From Ralstonia insidiosa (GTDB lineage: Bacteria > Pseudomonadota > Gammaproteobacteria > Burkholderiales > Burkholderiaceae), in contig NZ_VZPV01000001.1 in NCBI RefSeq assembly GCF_008801405.1, positions 1,364,001 to 1,428,000 on the forward strand: a DNA stretch of 64,000 bases, in the 5' to 3' direction. Below are positions 50,549 to 58,850 of the stretch, piece after piece. Within the stretch, counting starts at the first letter, position 1. Each line of letters opens with the position of its first letter. The position numbers and the translations under genes are program-made. The notes beneath the pieces are model-generated. The model saw only the letters and a program-made list of their open reading frames with translations, ran no database searches and was not told the DNA's origin.

Positions 50549-52291
50549 TTACTTGCCCCAGCTGTCCTTCAGGCCGACCACGCGGTTGAACACGGGCTTG
50601 CCCGGTTGCGAGTCGATACGGTCAGCCACGAAGTAGCCATGGCGCTCGAACTGGAAGCGGTCTTCCGGCTTGGCGGTTGCCAGCGTCGGCTCCAGGTAGG
50701 CCGTGACGATCTTCTTCGAGTCCGGGTTGAGCGCATCCAGGAAGTTCTTGTCGCCCGAGTCCGGCTGCGGGTCGCTGAACAGGCGGTCGTACAGGCGCAC
50801 TTCAGCTTCCAGCGCGTGTGCGGCGCTCACCCAATGGATGTTGCCCTTCACCTTCACGCTGTCAGCACCCGGCGTGCCACTCTTGGTGTCCGGAATGATG
50901 TTGGCGTGCACGGCGGTGATGTTGTCGTCGGCGTCCTTATCGCAGCCGGTGCATTCGATCACGTAGCCGTAACGCAGGCGCACCTTGTTGCCCGGGAACA
51001 GGCGGAAGTAGCCCTTGGGCGGCGTTTCCGTAAAGTCTTCGCGCTCAATCCACAGCTCACGCGTGAGCGGGAATTCGCGGCGGCCGAGTTCAGGCTGCTT
51101 CGGGTGAACGGGCGCCGAGCATGGCTCGTTGAAATCTGCCGGCACGTTGTCGAGGATCAGCTTGACCGGGTCCAGCACGCCCACCGAGCGCGGCGCGCGC
51201 GCATCGAGGTCGTCGCGCACGGAGCCTTCCAGGATGCTCATGTCGATCCAGCTATCGGCCTTGGAGACGCCTACGCGTTCGCAGAACAATTGGATCGATT
51301 CCGGCGTGTAACCGCGGCGGCGGATACCCACCAGCGTCGGCATGCGCGGGTCGTCCCAGCCGTCGACGCGCTTTTCCGTCACCAGTTGCAGCAGCTTGCG
51401 CTTGCTGGTGATGGCGTAGGTCAGGTGCAGGCGCGCGAACTCGTACTGATGCGGCAGCGGTGCGGGCAGGGCGCCGGCGTCACGCAGGTGGTCGAGCACC
51501 CAGTCGTACAGCGGGCGGTTGTTCTCGAACTCCAGCGTGCACAGCGAATGCGTGATGTTCTCCAGCGCATCGGAAATGCAATGCGTGAAGTCGTACATCG
51601 GGTAGATGCACCAGGCGTCGCCCGTGCGATGGTGATGAGCATGGCGGATGCGGTACAGCACCGGATCGCGCATCACGATGTTGGGCGCAGCCATGTCGAT
51701 CTTGGCGCGCAGGACGAGTTCGCCATCCTTGTACTTGCCGGCGCGCATGTCGCGGAACAGCGCAAGGTTCTCGTCCACCGAGCGGTCGCGGAACGGCGAC
51801 GGCGTGCCCGGGCGAGTGAAGTCGCCACGGTTGGCGGCAATCTGCTCAGCGCTTTGGCTGTCGACGTAGGCGGCGCCGCGCTGGATCAGCACTTCGGCAA
51901 AGCCGTAGAGCTGTTCGAAATAGTCGCTGGCGTAGTACAGGTGCGTGCCGGTGCCGTTTTCCCACGAGTAGCCGAGCCAGTGCACCGCGTCGATGATGGA
52001 GTCGACGTATTCGGTGTCTTCCTTGACGGGGTTGGTGTCGTCAAAGCGCAGGTGGCAGCGGCCTTGGTAGTCCTTGGCCAGGCCGAAGTTCACCCAGATG
52101 CTCTTGGCGTGACCGATGTGCAGGTAACCGTTGGGCTCCGGCGGAAAGCGCGTGATGACCGGCGGAAGGGCCTGGCCCTTGGTGTCCTTGCGGCCGGCAT
52201 AGGTGCCTTGCGTCAGGTCGCCATCAATGATTTGGCGCAGGAAGTTGGACGTGGGGGCGGCGGCCGCCCCATTGGCGTTGTCTTGGCTCAT
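50549..52291 (-). CDS. glnS: Glutaminyl-tRNA synthetase
   Basis: Class I synthetase charging tRNA-Gln. 580 residues. HIGH motif in PPEPNGYLHIGHAKSIW (about 51-66); the second motif is ITSKRKLLQLV (KMSKS class). GWDDPRMPTLVGIRRRGYTP and the C-terminal beta-barrel anticodon domains (YFRLFPGNKVRLRYGYVIEC) follow. The presence of GlnS is normal for beta-proteobacteria. No shared operon is evident. Confidence 0.97.
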   Translation of the reverse strand: MSQDNANGAAAAPTSNFLRQIIDGDLTQGTYAGRKDTKGQALPPVITRFPPEPNGYLHIGHAKSIWVNFGLAKDYQGRCHLRFDDTNPVKEDTEYVDSIIDAVHWLGYSWENGTGTHLYYASDYFEQLYGFAEVLIQRGAAYVDSQSAEQIAANRGDFTRPGTPSPFRDRSVDENLALFRDMRAGKYKDGELVLRAKIDMAAPNIVMRDPVLYRIRHAHHHRTGDAWCIYPMYDFTHCISDALENITHSLCTLEFENNRPLYDWVLDHLRDAGALPAPLPHQYEFARLHLTYAITSKRKLLQLVTEKRVDGWDDPRMPTLVGIRRRGYTPESIQLFCERVGVSKADSWIDMSILEGSVRDDLDARAPRSVGVLDPVKLILDNVPADFNEPCSAPVHPKQPELGRREFPLTRELWIEREDFTETPPKGYFRLFPGNKVRLRYGYVIECTGCDKDADDNITAVHANIIPDTKSGTPGADSVKVKGNIHWVSAAHALEAEVRLYDRLFSDPQPDSGDKNFLDALNPDSKKIVTAYLEPTLATAKPEDRFQFERHGYFVADRIDSQPGKPVFNRVVGLKDSWGK

Positions 52292-52355
52292 GGGAATGCG
52301 TGATTCGGCAATCCCGTGATTTTACCGTGCCCGGGGCACTCTGCCGGGTTGTCCC

Positions 52356-53420
52356 TTATTTCCGTTGCGCTACGCCATCCAATGCTTGTGCACGCAACGC
52401 CTCATTCGGGGCGGGAAAGGCCTGCTGGCGCAGTTGGGTGAGCTGAGCGGCGCGGTCGGCATCTGACAGGCCGGGGAAGCTGTTGATGCGGTCGCGCTGC
52501 TGGGCGTAGGCGTCGTAACGGCCGCGCCAGACGGCTTCTTCGCGGCTGGCCTGCACCAGGCGATCCGCCACGATGCCGTCGATGCCCTGGGCGGCCAGCC
52601 GCTGGCGGATCTGTGCCTCGCTCAGGCCGTCCTTGGTCCAGGAATCCATGTCGTTTGCGAGCTTGACCGGCGCGGAGGCATTGCGGCGGGCTTCTCGCAG
52701 GGCGGCTGGCAGGTTGGCCTCGATGGCTGCGAGCTTGGCGGCGCGTTGCTCGGGGGTGAGCGAGGGGTCGGCCATCACGGCCAGGCGGTCGAGCGCGGCG
52801 CTGTCCAGCGCATCTTCGTCGCCGTACCAGGCCTGGGCGACATCCGTGCCCAGGTATTGACGGCGCAGCGCGGCCCGGGCGCCGATTTGTTGCCGCAGCG
52901 TGGCAATGATCTCGGGCTGCTGCTGAACCTGTTCAAGGCTTGGCTTGCTGCGGCCGGTATCGCCTTGCCCGGCCAGCGCCTTGCGGTAGGTGAGATAGCG
53001 CTGCAGCAGCGATTGCGCCTCCGATAGCGCGGGGCTGACCAGCTTGGCGTGCATATGCGCCTCTGCCATCGCAATGCGCTGCGCTTCAGGCAGCGACGCG
53101 GGCACGTCGAGGAAGTAGTCGAACACTGCGCGGTTGGCGGGTTCGAGGATGAGGTGGCCACTTGCGTCCACACGCAGGCCGTCGGGCACCTGTGTGTCGG
53201 CCAATTCGGTGGGTTTGGCCGCGGCAGTTGTCTCGTCGCTCTTGATGCTGCCGATGTAGGCGCCAGAGCGGGGCACCGCCTGCGGTTGCTCGGCGGCTGG
53301 GGGCGCTTCACCGGTGGCATGCCACCAGTAGACCCCCCCCGCAACGGCAGTTGCCACCAACACGGCGCCGATGAATGTTGTCGGCTGCATGGATTGCACG
53401 GGTTGTGATTTGCCCTTCAT
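52356..53420 (-). CDS. lifO: Lipase-specific foldase LifO
   Basis: Membrane-anchored steric chaperone that folds the lipase in the periplasm before type II secretion. 354 residues. N-terminal anchor helix at about 14-32 (TTFIGAVLVATAVAGGVYWW), a variable linker, then the Lif motif RAVFDYFLDVPAS at about 103-115 (RxxFDYxL) and a helical scaffold (about 120-354). The codons for Gly28-Gly29 lie in a run of eight identical bases (53333-53340). ATG 53420. It follows lipA by 57 bases, and the pair is the classical lipase operon. Confidence 0.9.
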   Translation of the reverse strand: MKGKSQPVQSMQPTTFIGAVLVATAVAGGVYWWHATGEAPPAAEQPQAVPRSGAYIGSIKSDETTAAAKPTELADTQVPDGLRVDASGHLILEPANRAVFDYFLDVPASLPEAQRIAMAEAHMHAKLVSPALSEAQSLLQRYLTYRKALAGQGDTGRSKPSLEQVQQQPEIIATLRQQIGARAALRRQYLGTDVAQAWYGDEDALDSAALDRLAVMADPSLTPEQRAAKLAAIEANLPAALREARRNASAPVKLANDMDSWTKDGLSEAQIRQRLAAQGIDGIVADRLVQASREEAVWRGRYDAYAQQRDRINSFPGLSDADRAAQLTQLRQQAFPAPNEALRAQALDGVAQRK

Positions 53421-53477
53421 GACGATGTGCGCGTTGGTGGCAATAAGCGGCAATGCATGGCGATAGGTGGCGACGGA

Positions 53478-54488
53478 TTACAGCCCGGCCGTCTTCAACC
53501 GATTGGCCTGCGTGCGGATCACCGCAACCGGATCCGCCGCACCCCAGCCGATCAGGCCGAGCAGCTGGTTGACCTCGTCAAGGTGATTCCAAGCATAGTC
53601 GGTCGACAGCACCTGTCCGAACTTGGCGCTGCAGATCGAGACCAGCCCGTCGTTGGTGCCTGAGCCGCGCGCCCGCATGACCCCGCCGCTGAAGACCAGC
53701 ACCGGGTCGAACAGGTCGAGGATGTTGGTGGCCGTCGAGCGTCCCGTCCACGAATACAGCTTTTGCACGTTGCCGTTGCGCACATCGGTCGCGCTGCCGG
53801 TGTTGCAGCCGCTGGCCAGGCCCGCGCTCGGGAAGGTTTTGTTGAAATCCGCCGCGCCCGCGGTCGAGAGGATATGCAGCGCTGCAAAGCCATTCTGCGG
53901 ATTGCTGTTGCCGTTGAACCAGCCGAGCACCGAGCCGAACACGTCCGCGCCCAGGTTCACCAGCGCCTTGAAAGGTGCCGGCGTGCTCTCGACAAAGTCC
54001 GCAAACTCCGAACCCTTGTGCGGTGTGCCGATCGTGGTGACGGACGCCACCAGGTTGGGTGCCACGGCGGCCGCATAGCGCGAGGTCAGGCCGCCCTGGC
54101 TATGGCCGATGAGGTTGACCTTGGCCGCGCCCGTGGTGGCCAGCACGGTGCGGATCTGGCTGAGCAGTTGCTCGCCGCGCACCGTTTCATCGTTGAAGGC
54201 GGAGACATCGGCCACGTAGACGTTGGCGCCGTTGGCACGCAGGTCTTCGGGGATCTGGTACCAGTAATCCACCACGCCGAGGAACTTGCTGGTGCCCGAG
54301 AGGCCGTGCACCAACACGATCGGGTATTGCGTGGCGGCGTACGTGCTTGCCGCATGGGCCGGTGCGGCGACGGTAAGCGTGAGGGCGGATGCAGCCAGGG
54401 CCGTGGTCAAAGCGGCGGCTGCGGTGTGCGTGCGCAAGATGCCGCGCACTGATTTGTACACAGTATGGAGCAGGGGCGTCTGCAACAT
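53478..54488 (-). CDS. lipA: Extracellular triacylglycerol lipase, family I.2
   Basis: 336 residues. A long signal peptide (about 1-47, ending AHA-A). The alpha/beta-hydrolase core has the oxyanion stretch YPIVLVHGLSGTSKF, nucleophile Ser130 in GHSQGGL, Asp in FDPVLVFSGG-type context, and His in DYAWNHLDEVNQLLGL. The Cys pair in SGCNTG and VSICSAK matches the disulfide of Burkholderia/Pseudomonas subfamily I.1/I.2 enzymes. AGGAG lies eight bases before ATG 54488. A plausible promoter has TTGACG (54574-54569) and ATAACG (54550-54545), spacer 18. Confidence 0.92.
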   Translation of the reverse strand: MLQTPLLHTVYKSVRGILRTHTAAAALTTALAASALTLTVAAPAHAASTYAATQYPIVLVHGLSGTSKFLGVVDYWYQIPEDLRANGANVYVADVSAFNDETVRGEQLLSQIRTVLATTGAAKVNLIGHSQGGLTSRYAAAVAPNLVASVTTIGTPHKGSEFADFVESTPAPFKALVNLGADVFGSVLGWFNGNSNPQNGFAALHILSTAGAADFNKTFPSAGLASGCNTGSATDVRNGNVQKLYSWTGRSTATNILDLFDPVLVFSGGVMRARGSGTNDGLVSICSAKFGQVLSTDYAWNHLDEVNQLLGLIGWGAADPVAVIRTQANRLKTAGL

Positions 54489-54544
54489 TCGGTTGTCTCC
54501 TGAATGATGGATGGGTGGTCGACCTCTGCGGGTCGATCGCCCTC

Positions 54545-54574
54545 CGTTATCCGAAGTGCGCATTCCAGCGTCAA
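54545..54574 (-). promoter_or_regulatory. Candidate promoter of lipA-lifO
   Basis: On the minus strand TTGACG (54574-54569), 18-base spacer, ATAACG (54550-54545). The 5' leader holds a six-base inverted repeat TCGACC/GGTCGA. No sigma-54 type site was recognised, unlike lipA of Pseudomonas. Confidence 0.4.
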
Positions 54575-54617
54575 CTGAATTGGAAGATTGGCTCTAATGC
54601 TGCGCCGCCGCGTGCGC

Positions 54618-54651
54618 AAGCAAAAACCGGAGGGCGAGCCTCCGGTTCTTT
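54618..54651 (-). terminator. Terminator of tctBA
   Basis: Nine-base stem AACCGGAGG (54625-54633) with CCTCCGGTT (54639-54647). On the minus strand it is followed by TTTTTGC, about 25 bases past the tctA stop. Confidence 0.85.
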
Positions 54652-54673
54652 AGGATGCGATGCAGCAACGCCG

Positions 54674-56176
54674 CTACTCTTCTTGAAACGCTTCCTCGCG
54701 TTTGCGGCGGATGACGGGCAGCACCACCAGCAGTACCAGGGCCGCCGCAGCAATCAGCAGCCCCAGCGACAGCGGCTTGGTGACGAAGGTGGAGAAATCT
54801 CCACGCGAGAGCAGCAGTGCGCGCCGGAAGTTCTCCTCCATCATGGGCCCGAGCACGAAGCCGAGCAGCATTGGCGCGGGCTCGCAACGCAGCTTCAGGA
54901 GCAGGTAACCGATCAGCCCGAAGACCGCTGTCTGGAAGATGTCGAACGTGGTGTTCGAGACCGAGTACACGCCAATGCAGCAGAACACCAGAATGGCCGG
55001 ATACAGGAAGCGGTAGGGCACTTTCAACAGGCGCACCCACACGCCGATCATCGGCAGGTTCAGCACGATCAGCATCAGGTTGCCGATCCACATCGAGGCG
55101 ATCAGGCCCCAGAACAGCGCGGGGTTGCTGGTCATCACCTGCGGGCCGGGCTGGATGTTGTGGATGGTCATCGCACCCACCATCAGCGCCATCACCGCGT
55201 TGGGCGGAATGCCCAGCGTGAGCAGCGGGATGAAGGATGTCTGCGCCGCCGCATTGTTGGCCGATTCCGGGCCCGCAACGCCCTCGATGGCACCCTTGCC
55301 GAACTCGTGCGAATACTTCGAGGTCTTCTTCTCCAGCGAGTACGACGCGAACGATGCCAGCGTCGCACCGCCGCCGGGCAGGATGCCGAGCACCGAGCCC
55401 AGCGCCGTGCCGCGCAGCACGGCCGGGATCATGCGCTTGAAGTCCTCGCGGCTGGGCCACAGGTTGCGCACGTGGTCGACAAAGGTCTCGCGGTGCTCTT
55501 TCTGCTCCAGGTTGGCGATGATCTCGGAGAAGCCGAACACGCCCATCGCCACCGAAACGAAGTTCAACCCGTCGGCCAGCTCCGGCACATCGAACGAATA
55601 GCGCGCGGTGCCGGAGTTCACGTCTGTGCCCACCAGCCCCAGCAGCAGGCCCAGCACGATCATCGCGAGGGCCTTGATGAGCGAGCCTGAAGCCAGCACC
55701 ACGGCGCCGATCAGCCCCAGCACCATCAGCGAGAAGTATTCCGCCGGGCCGAAGTTGAAGGCGAATTCCGACAGCGGCGTGGCAAATGCAGCTAGCACCA
55801 GCGTGGCCACGCAGCCGGCAAAGAACGAACCGAGGCCGGCCGTGGCCAGCGCAACGCCGGCTCGCCCGCGCCGCGCCATCTGGTAGCCGTCAATGGTGGT
55901 CACCACCGACGACGATTCGCCCGGCAGGTTAACGAGGATGGCGGTGGTGGAGCCGCCGTACTGCGCGCCGTAATAGATGCCTGCCAGCATGATGAGCGCG
56001 GCCACCGGCGGCAGCGCGTACGTGGCCGGCAGCAGCATCGCAATCGTGGCGATGGGGCCGAGCCCCGGCAGCACGCCGATCAACGTACCGAGCACGCAGC
56101 CGATAAAGGCGTAGATCAGGTTCTGGAGCGACAGCGCAGTGGAGAAGCCGAGCGCGAGATTGGCGAAGAGATCCAT
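54674..56176 (-). CDS. tctA: Tripartite tricarboxylate transporter large membrane subunit TctA
   Basis: 500 residues, about 11-12 membrane helices, the ion-coupled channel of TTT transporters (citrate and other di/tricarboxylates). Signature regions: IGVLPGLGPIATIAMLLPAT, GIYYGAQYGGSTTAILVNLP, LGILPGGGATLASFASYSLE, GPESANNAAAQTSFIPLLTLGIP. ATG 56176 lies ten bases after the tctB stop. No tctC-type binding protein is in the window; the family often uses binding proteins encoded elsewhere. Confidence 0.92.
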   Translation of the reverse strand: MDLFANLALGFSTALSLQNLIYAFIGCVLGTLIGVLPGLGPIATIAMLLPATYALPPVAALIMLAGIYYGAQYGGSTTAILVNLPGESSSVVTTIDGYQMARRGRAGVALATAGLGSFFAGCVATLVLAAFATPLSEFAFNFGPAEYFSLMVLGLIGAVVLASGSLIKALAMIVLGLLLGLVGTDVNSGTARYSFDVPELADGLNFVSVAMGVFGFSEIIANLEQKEHRETFVDHVRNLWPSREDFKRMIPAVLRGTALGSVLGILPGGGATLASFASYSLEKKTSKYSHEFGKGAIEGVAGPESANNAAAQTSFIPLLTLGIPPNAVMALMVGAMTIHNIQPGPQVMTSNPALFWGLIASMWIGNLMLIVLNLPMIGVWVRLLKVPYRFLYPAILVFCCIGVYSVSNTTFDIFQTAVFGLIGYLLLKLRCEPAPMLLGFVLGPMMEENFRRALLLSRGDFSTFVTKPLSLGLLIAAAALVLLVVLPVIRRKREEAFQEE

Positions 56177-56186
56177 GTCGCGTGCC

Positions 56187-56672
56187 TCAGTTGCTGATGA
56201 ACGCCGGCCACACCGGGAACTGCAGCTTGAGCCCATAGACGAAGGCGGCCAGGCTCACCAGCACCATCACGATGGCGGTGCCGACCGCGCCTTTCCATGT
56301 GAACTCGTGGCTGGCCATGCTGGAGACGAGCACCAGCCCCACCAGCGAGAGCACCAGCCCCAGCGGCTGCAGCAGCAACCCGAACAGCACCACTGAGCCG
56401 AGAATCCACAGCAGCGTCTTGATGTCCCAGCGTGGGATGCGGTCTGCCACGCCCTTGCGCGACAGCGATTGCACGACCACCACCACACCCAGCAGCACCA
56501 GCACGATCCCCAGCCAGAACGGGAAGTACCCGGGGCCCATGGAGGAGGCTGTGCCCATGCGGTAGCCGCGCGCCAGGAACGCGAATGCTGCGCCCGCAAC
56601 GATGAACAGGATGCCCGATGCAAAGTCCTGGTGACTGCGGATCACCGGGCGGCTTTGTGGATCGTTCTGCAA
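56187..56672 (-). CDS. tctB: Tripartite tricarboxylate transporter small membrane subunit TctB
   Basis: 161 residues, four membrane helices. ASGILFIVAGAAFAFLARGY, GTASSMGPGYFPFWLGIVLV (the conserved GPGYFP segment) and EFTWKGAVGTAIVMVLVSLA. The start is TTG 56672 with AGGAGG nine bases upstream; it gives LQNDPQSRPVIRSHQDFASG and a normal length. Longer frames upstream look noncoding. It precedes tctA. Confidence 0.87.
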   Translation of the reverse strand: MQNDPQSRPVIRSHQDFASGILFIVAGAAFAFLARGYRMGTASSMGPGYFPFWLGIVLVLLGVVVVVQSLSRKGVADRIPRWDIKTLLWILGSVVLFGLLLQPLGLVLSLVGLVLVSSMASHEFTWKGAVGTAIVMVLVSLAAFVYGLKLQFPVWPAFISN

Positions 56673-56783
56673 GATGGGTGTCCTCCTGTGGGCATGCGGC
56701 GCATCGCTTTGCGGGTGGCCGAATGGCGGCAAAGCGGCGACCAAGTGTGCACGCTAAGCAGAGCGGCTTTCAAGCACCTTGCT

Positions 56784-56792
56784 GGGGGGGGG
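56784..56792. repeat. Nine-base G homopolymer upstream of tctB
   Basis: Run of nine G (C on the transcribed side) about 110 bases upstream of the tctB start and 130 bases downstream of the DUF2214 gene end. Such runs can change length by slippage. Confidence 0.85.
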
Positions 56793-56923
56793 CAGGCCGC
56801 GCAGCAGCCTGGCAGGGCGCATGGACAAACGGTTCAGGGTTTGCCCTAGCCGCAGGAAGGCAGGAGGGAGCGGGCCGCACAACGCTGTCGCGGCCCATTG
56901 TGATTGCGAGCTACATGCGCGAA

Positions 56924-57376
56924 CTACATGCCGATGCCGCGCGCCATCAGCACGGCCGCCAGCGGAATGAAGATGATCAGGTGCGATTCGATCATGACCC
57001 AGCGGCGCGTCTTGGCAATCTCCGACGGCGGTGGCACGAAGTCGGGCAGCGTCTTGCCTTGCTTGTTCCAGCGCAGGATGGTGATGGTCGGGATAATCGA
57101 CAGCAGCCCCACCAGGATGAACAGGCCCACCTTGACGTGGAACACCGGGTTGTGGACGTAGAACGCATAGCCCTTGGCGCCGTAGATCACACGCAACGCG
57201 CCGGTAATCAGCACCGCCAGCGCTGCGAAGCCGAAGACGGCGTCATAGCGTGCCAGGCGCTTGCGGATTTCCGGCGTCATGTCTGGCCGCAGCACCACGG
57301 CCTCGGCGGTGAGGAAGACGATCAGCGTGAAGATCGAGATGTAGTGCAGGTAAGCCAGCAACGCATCAAGCCACAT
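56924..57376 (-). CDS. DUF2214 family membrane protein
   Basis: 150 residues, four membrane helices, DUF2214: LLAYLHYISIFTLIVFLTAE, MTPEIRKRLARYDAVFGFAA, LITGALRVIYGAKGYAFYVH and WVMIESHLIIFIPLAAVLMA. Conserved His and acidic residues within helices suggest a metal or haem-binding membrane protein, but no function is known. ATG 57376. It follows the CoA-transferase gene on the same strand after 48 bases. Confidence 0.82.
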   Translation of the reverse strand: MWLDALLAYLHYISIFTLIVFLTAEAVVLRPDMTPEIRKRLARYDAVFGFAALAVLITGALRVIYGAKGYAFYVHNPVFHVKVGLFILVGLLSIIPTITILRWNKQGKTLPDFVPPPSEIAKTRRWVMIESHLIIFIPLAAVLMARGIGM

Positions 57377-57424
57377 GGTGACCTCGTCAGGGTGGGGAAA
57401 CGGTGGGCGGTGTCAGCGCGGGTA

Positions 57425-58645
57425 TCAGATCACGCCGCGTGCACGCAGCGCGGCGATCTGGTCGGCGCTCAGGTCCAGCACGTCGCGCAGCACGGCTTCT
57501 GTGTGTTCGCCCAGCAGCGGCGGGTGGCTCGCGGCCTTCGGCGGCGTGACGCTCATCTTGACCGGGCTGCCGACCAGCTTGACGGTGCCCGCGCTCGGGT
57601 GGGGCAGGTCGACACGCAGGCCGCGCGCCTGCACCTGCTCGTTGTCGAACACCTCGTGGAGATCGTTGATCGGGCCGCAGGGCACGCCGGCAGCTTCGAG
57701 CTTGTCGATCCATTCACCCTTGCTGAAACGCTTGACCATCTCGGCCAGGATCGGCACCAGCACATCGCGGTTGGCCACGCGCTGCGGGTTGGTGGCAAAG
57801 CGCGGGTCATCGGCCAGTTCGGGCATGCCACCGGCGTCGACAAAGCGGCGGAACTGGCCGTCATTGCCCACCGCCACGATGATCCAGCCATTCGATGCCT
57901 GGAACGTTTGATACGGCACGATGTTCGGGTGCGCGTTGCCCCAGCGCTTGGGCGCCTGGCCGCTCGCCAGGTAGTTGGTGTTCATGTTGGCCAGCATGGC
58001 GACCTGCACGTCAAGCAAGGCCATGTCGATGTACTGGCCTTCGCCCGTGCGATCCCGGTGCGCGAGCGCGGCCAGCACGGCGACCGTCGAATACATGCCG
58101 GTCATCAAGTCCGAGATGGCCACGCCGGCCTTCTGCGGGCCGCCGCCGGGCAGGTCGTCGCGCTCGCCGGTCAGGCTCATGAAGCCGCCCATGCCTTGCA
58201 CGATGAAGTCGTAGCCAGCGCGTGCGGCGTAAGGCCCGGTCTGGCCGAAACCGGTGATGGAGCAGTAGATCAGGTCCGGCTTGACGGCCTTGAGCGCGTC
58301 GTAGTCCAGCCCGTATTTTTTGAGCTGACCGACCTTGTAGTTCTCCAGCACCACGTCCGCATGCGCAGCGAGCTTGCGGACGATGTCCTGACCCTCGGGC
58401 GTGCTGATATCGACGGTGGTCGAACGCTTGTTGCGGTTGGCGGCCAGGTAGTAGGCGGCCTCGGCGGTGTCCTCACCGGCCTCGTCCTTCAGCCAGGGCG
58501 GGCCCCAGGTGCGGGTGTCGTCGCCAGCGCCGGGGCGCTCCACCTTGATGACATCGGCACCAAAATCGGCGAGGTTTTGCGCGCACCACGGGCCGGCAAG
58601 TACGCGCGTGAGATCGAGAACACGGAGATGGCTGAGAGCGCCCAT
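57425..58645 (-). CDS. Class III (CaiB/BaiF) CoA-transferase
   Basis: Moves CoA between carboxylic acids, as in formyl-CoA, succinate-HMG and glutarate CoA-transferases. 406 residues. HLRVLDLTRVLAGPWCAQNL, FGADVIKVERPGAGDDTRTW, NRNKRSTTVDISTPEGQDIV and YCSITGFGQTGPYAARAGYD precede the catalytic Asp179 in AGVAISDLMTGMYS. In related genomes such enzymes can supply glutaryl-CoA to GcdH; here gcdH lies 37 kb away, so this link is only a possibility. Divergent from alaS. Confidence 0.88.
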   Translation of the reverse strand: MGALSHLRVLDLTRVLAGPWCAQNLADFGADVIKVERPGAGDDTRTWGPPWLKDEAGEDTAEAAYYLAANRNKRSTTVDISTPEGQDIVRKLAAHADVVLENYKVGQLKKYGLDYDALKAVKPDLIYCSITGFGQTGPYAARAGYDFIVQGMGGFMSLTGERDDLPGGGPQKAGVAISDLMTGMYSTVAVLAALAHRDRTGEGQYIDMALLDVQVAMLANMNTNYLASGQAPKRWGNAHPNIVPYQTFQASNGWIIVAVGNDGQFRRFVDAGGMPELADDPRFATNPQRVANRDVLVPILAEMVKRFSKGEWIDKLEAAGVPCGPINDLHEVFDNEQVQARGLRVDLPHPSAGTVKLVGSPVKMSVTPPKAASHPPLLGEHTEAVLRDVLDLSADQIAALRARGVI

Positions 58646-58769
58646 GGATAACGAATCTGCACAATCGGAACGGGTGCACTCTACACCACGCCCCGGCGAG
58701 CCCGCAGGCCCATGCGACCAACCGGGGGAAATGCGGCGCCGATTGGGCGCGACCCGGGAGCGAACCCCG

Positions 58770-58775
58770 TATAAT
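58770..58775 (+). promoter_or_regulatory. Candidate -10 box of alaS
   Basis: TATAAT 75 bases before the alaS ATG. The -35 region has no good match at normal spacing. The leader contains the palindrome GGGATGCTCCC at 58810-58820. Confidence 0.45.
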
Positions 58776-58850
58776 CAATGGTTTGCACTAATCCAAGGCG
58801 CTCAGGAGCGGGATGCTCCCAGGCGCAATGCTGACTCGGCACCCCGCGAC

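Noticed and set aside
57939..58651. Plus-strand frame antisense to the CoA-transferase
   Set aside because: A complete family III CoA-transferase lies on the minus strand; the antisense frame has no motif.
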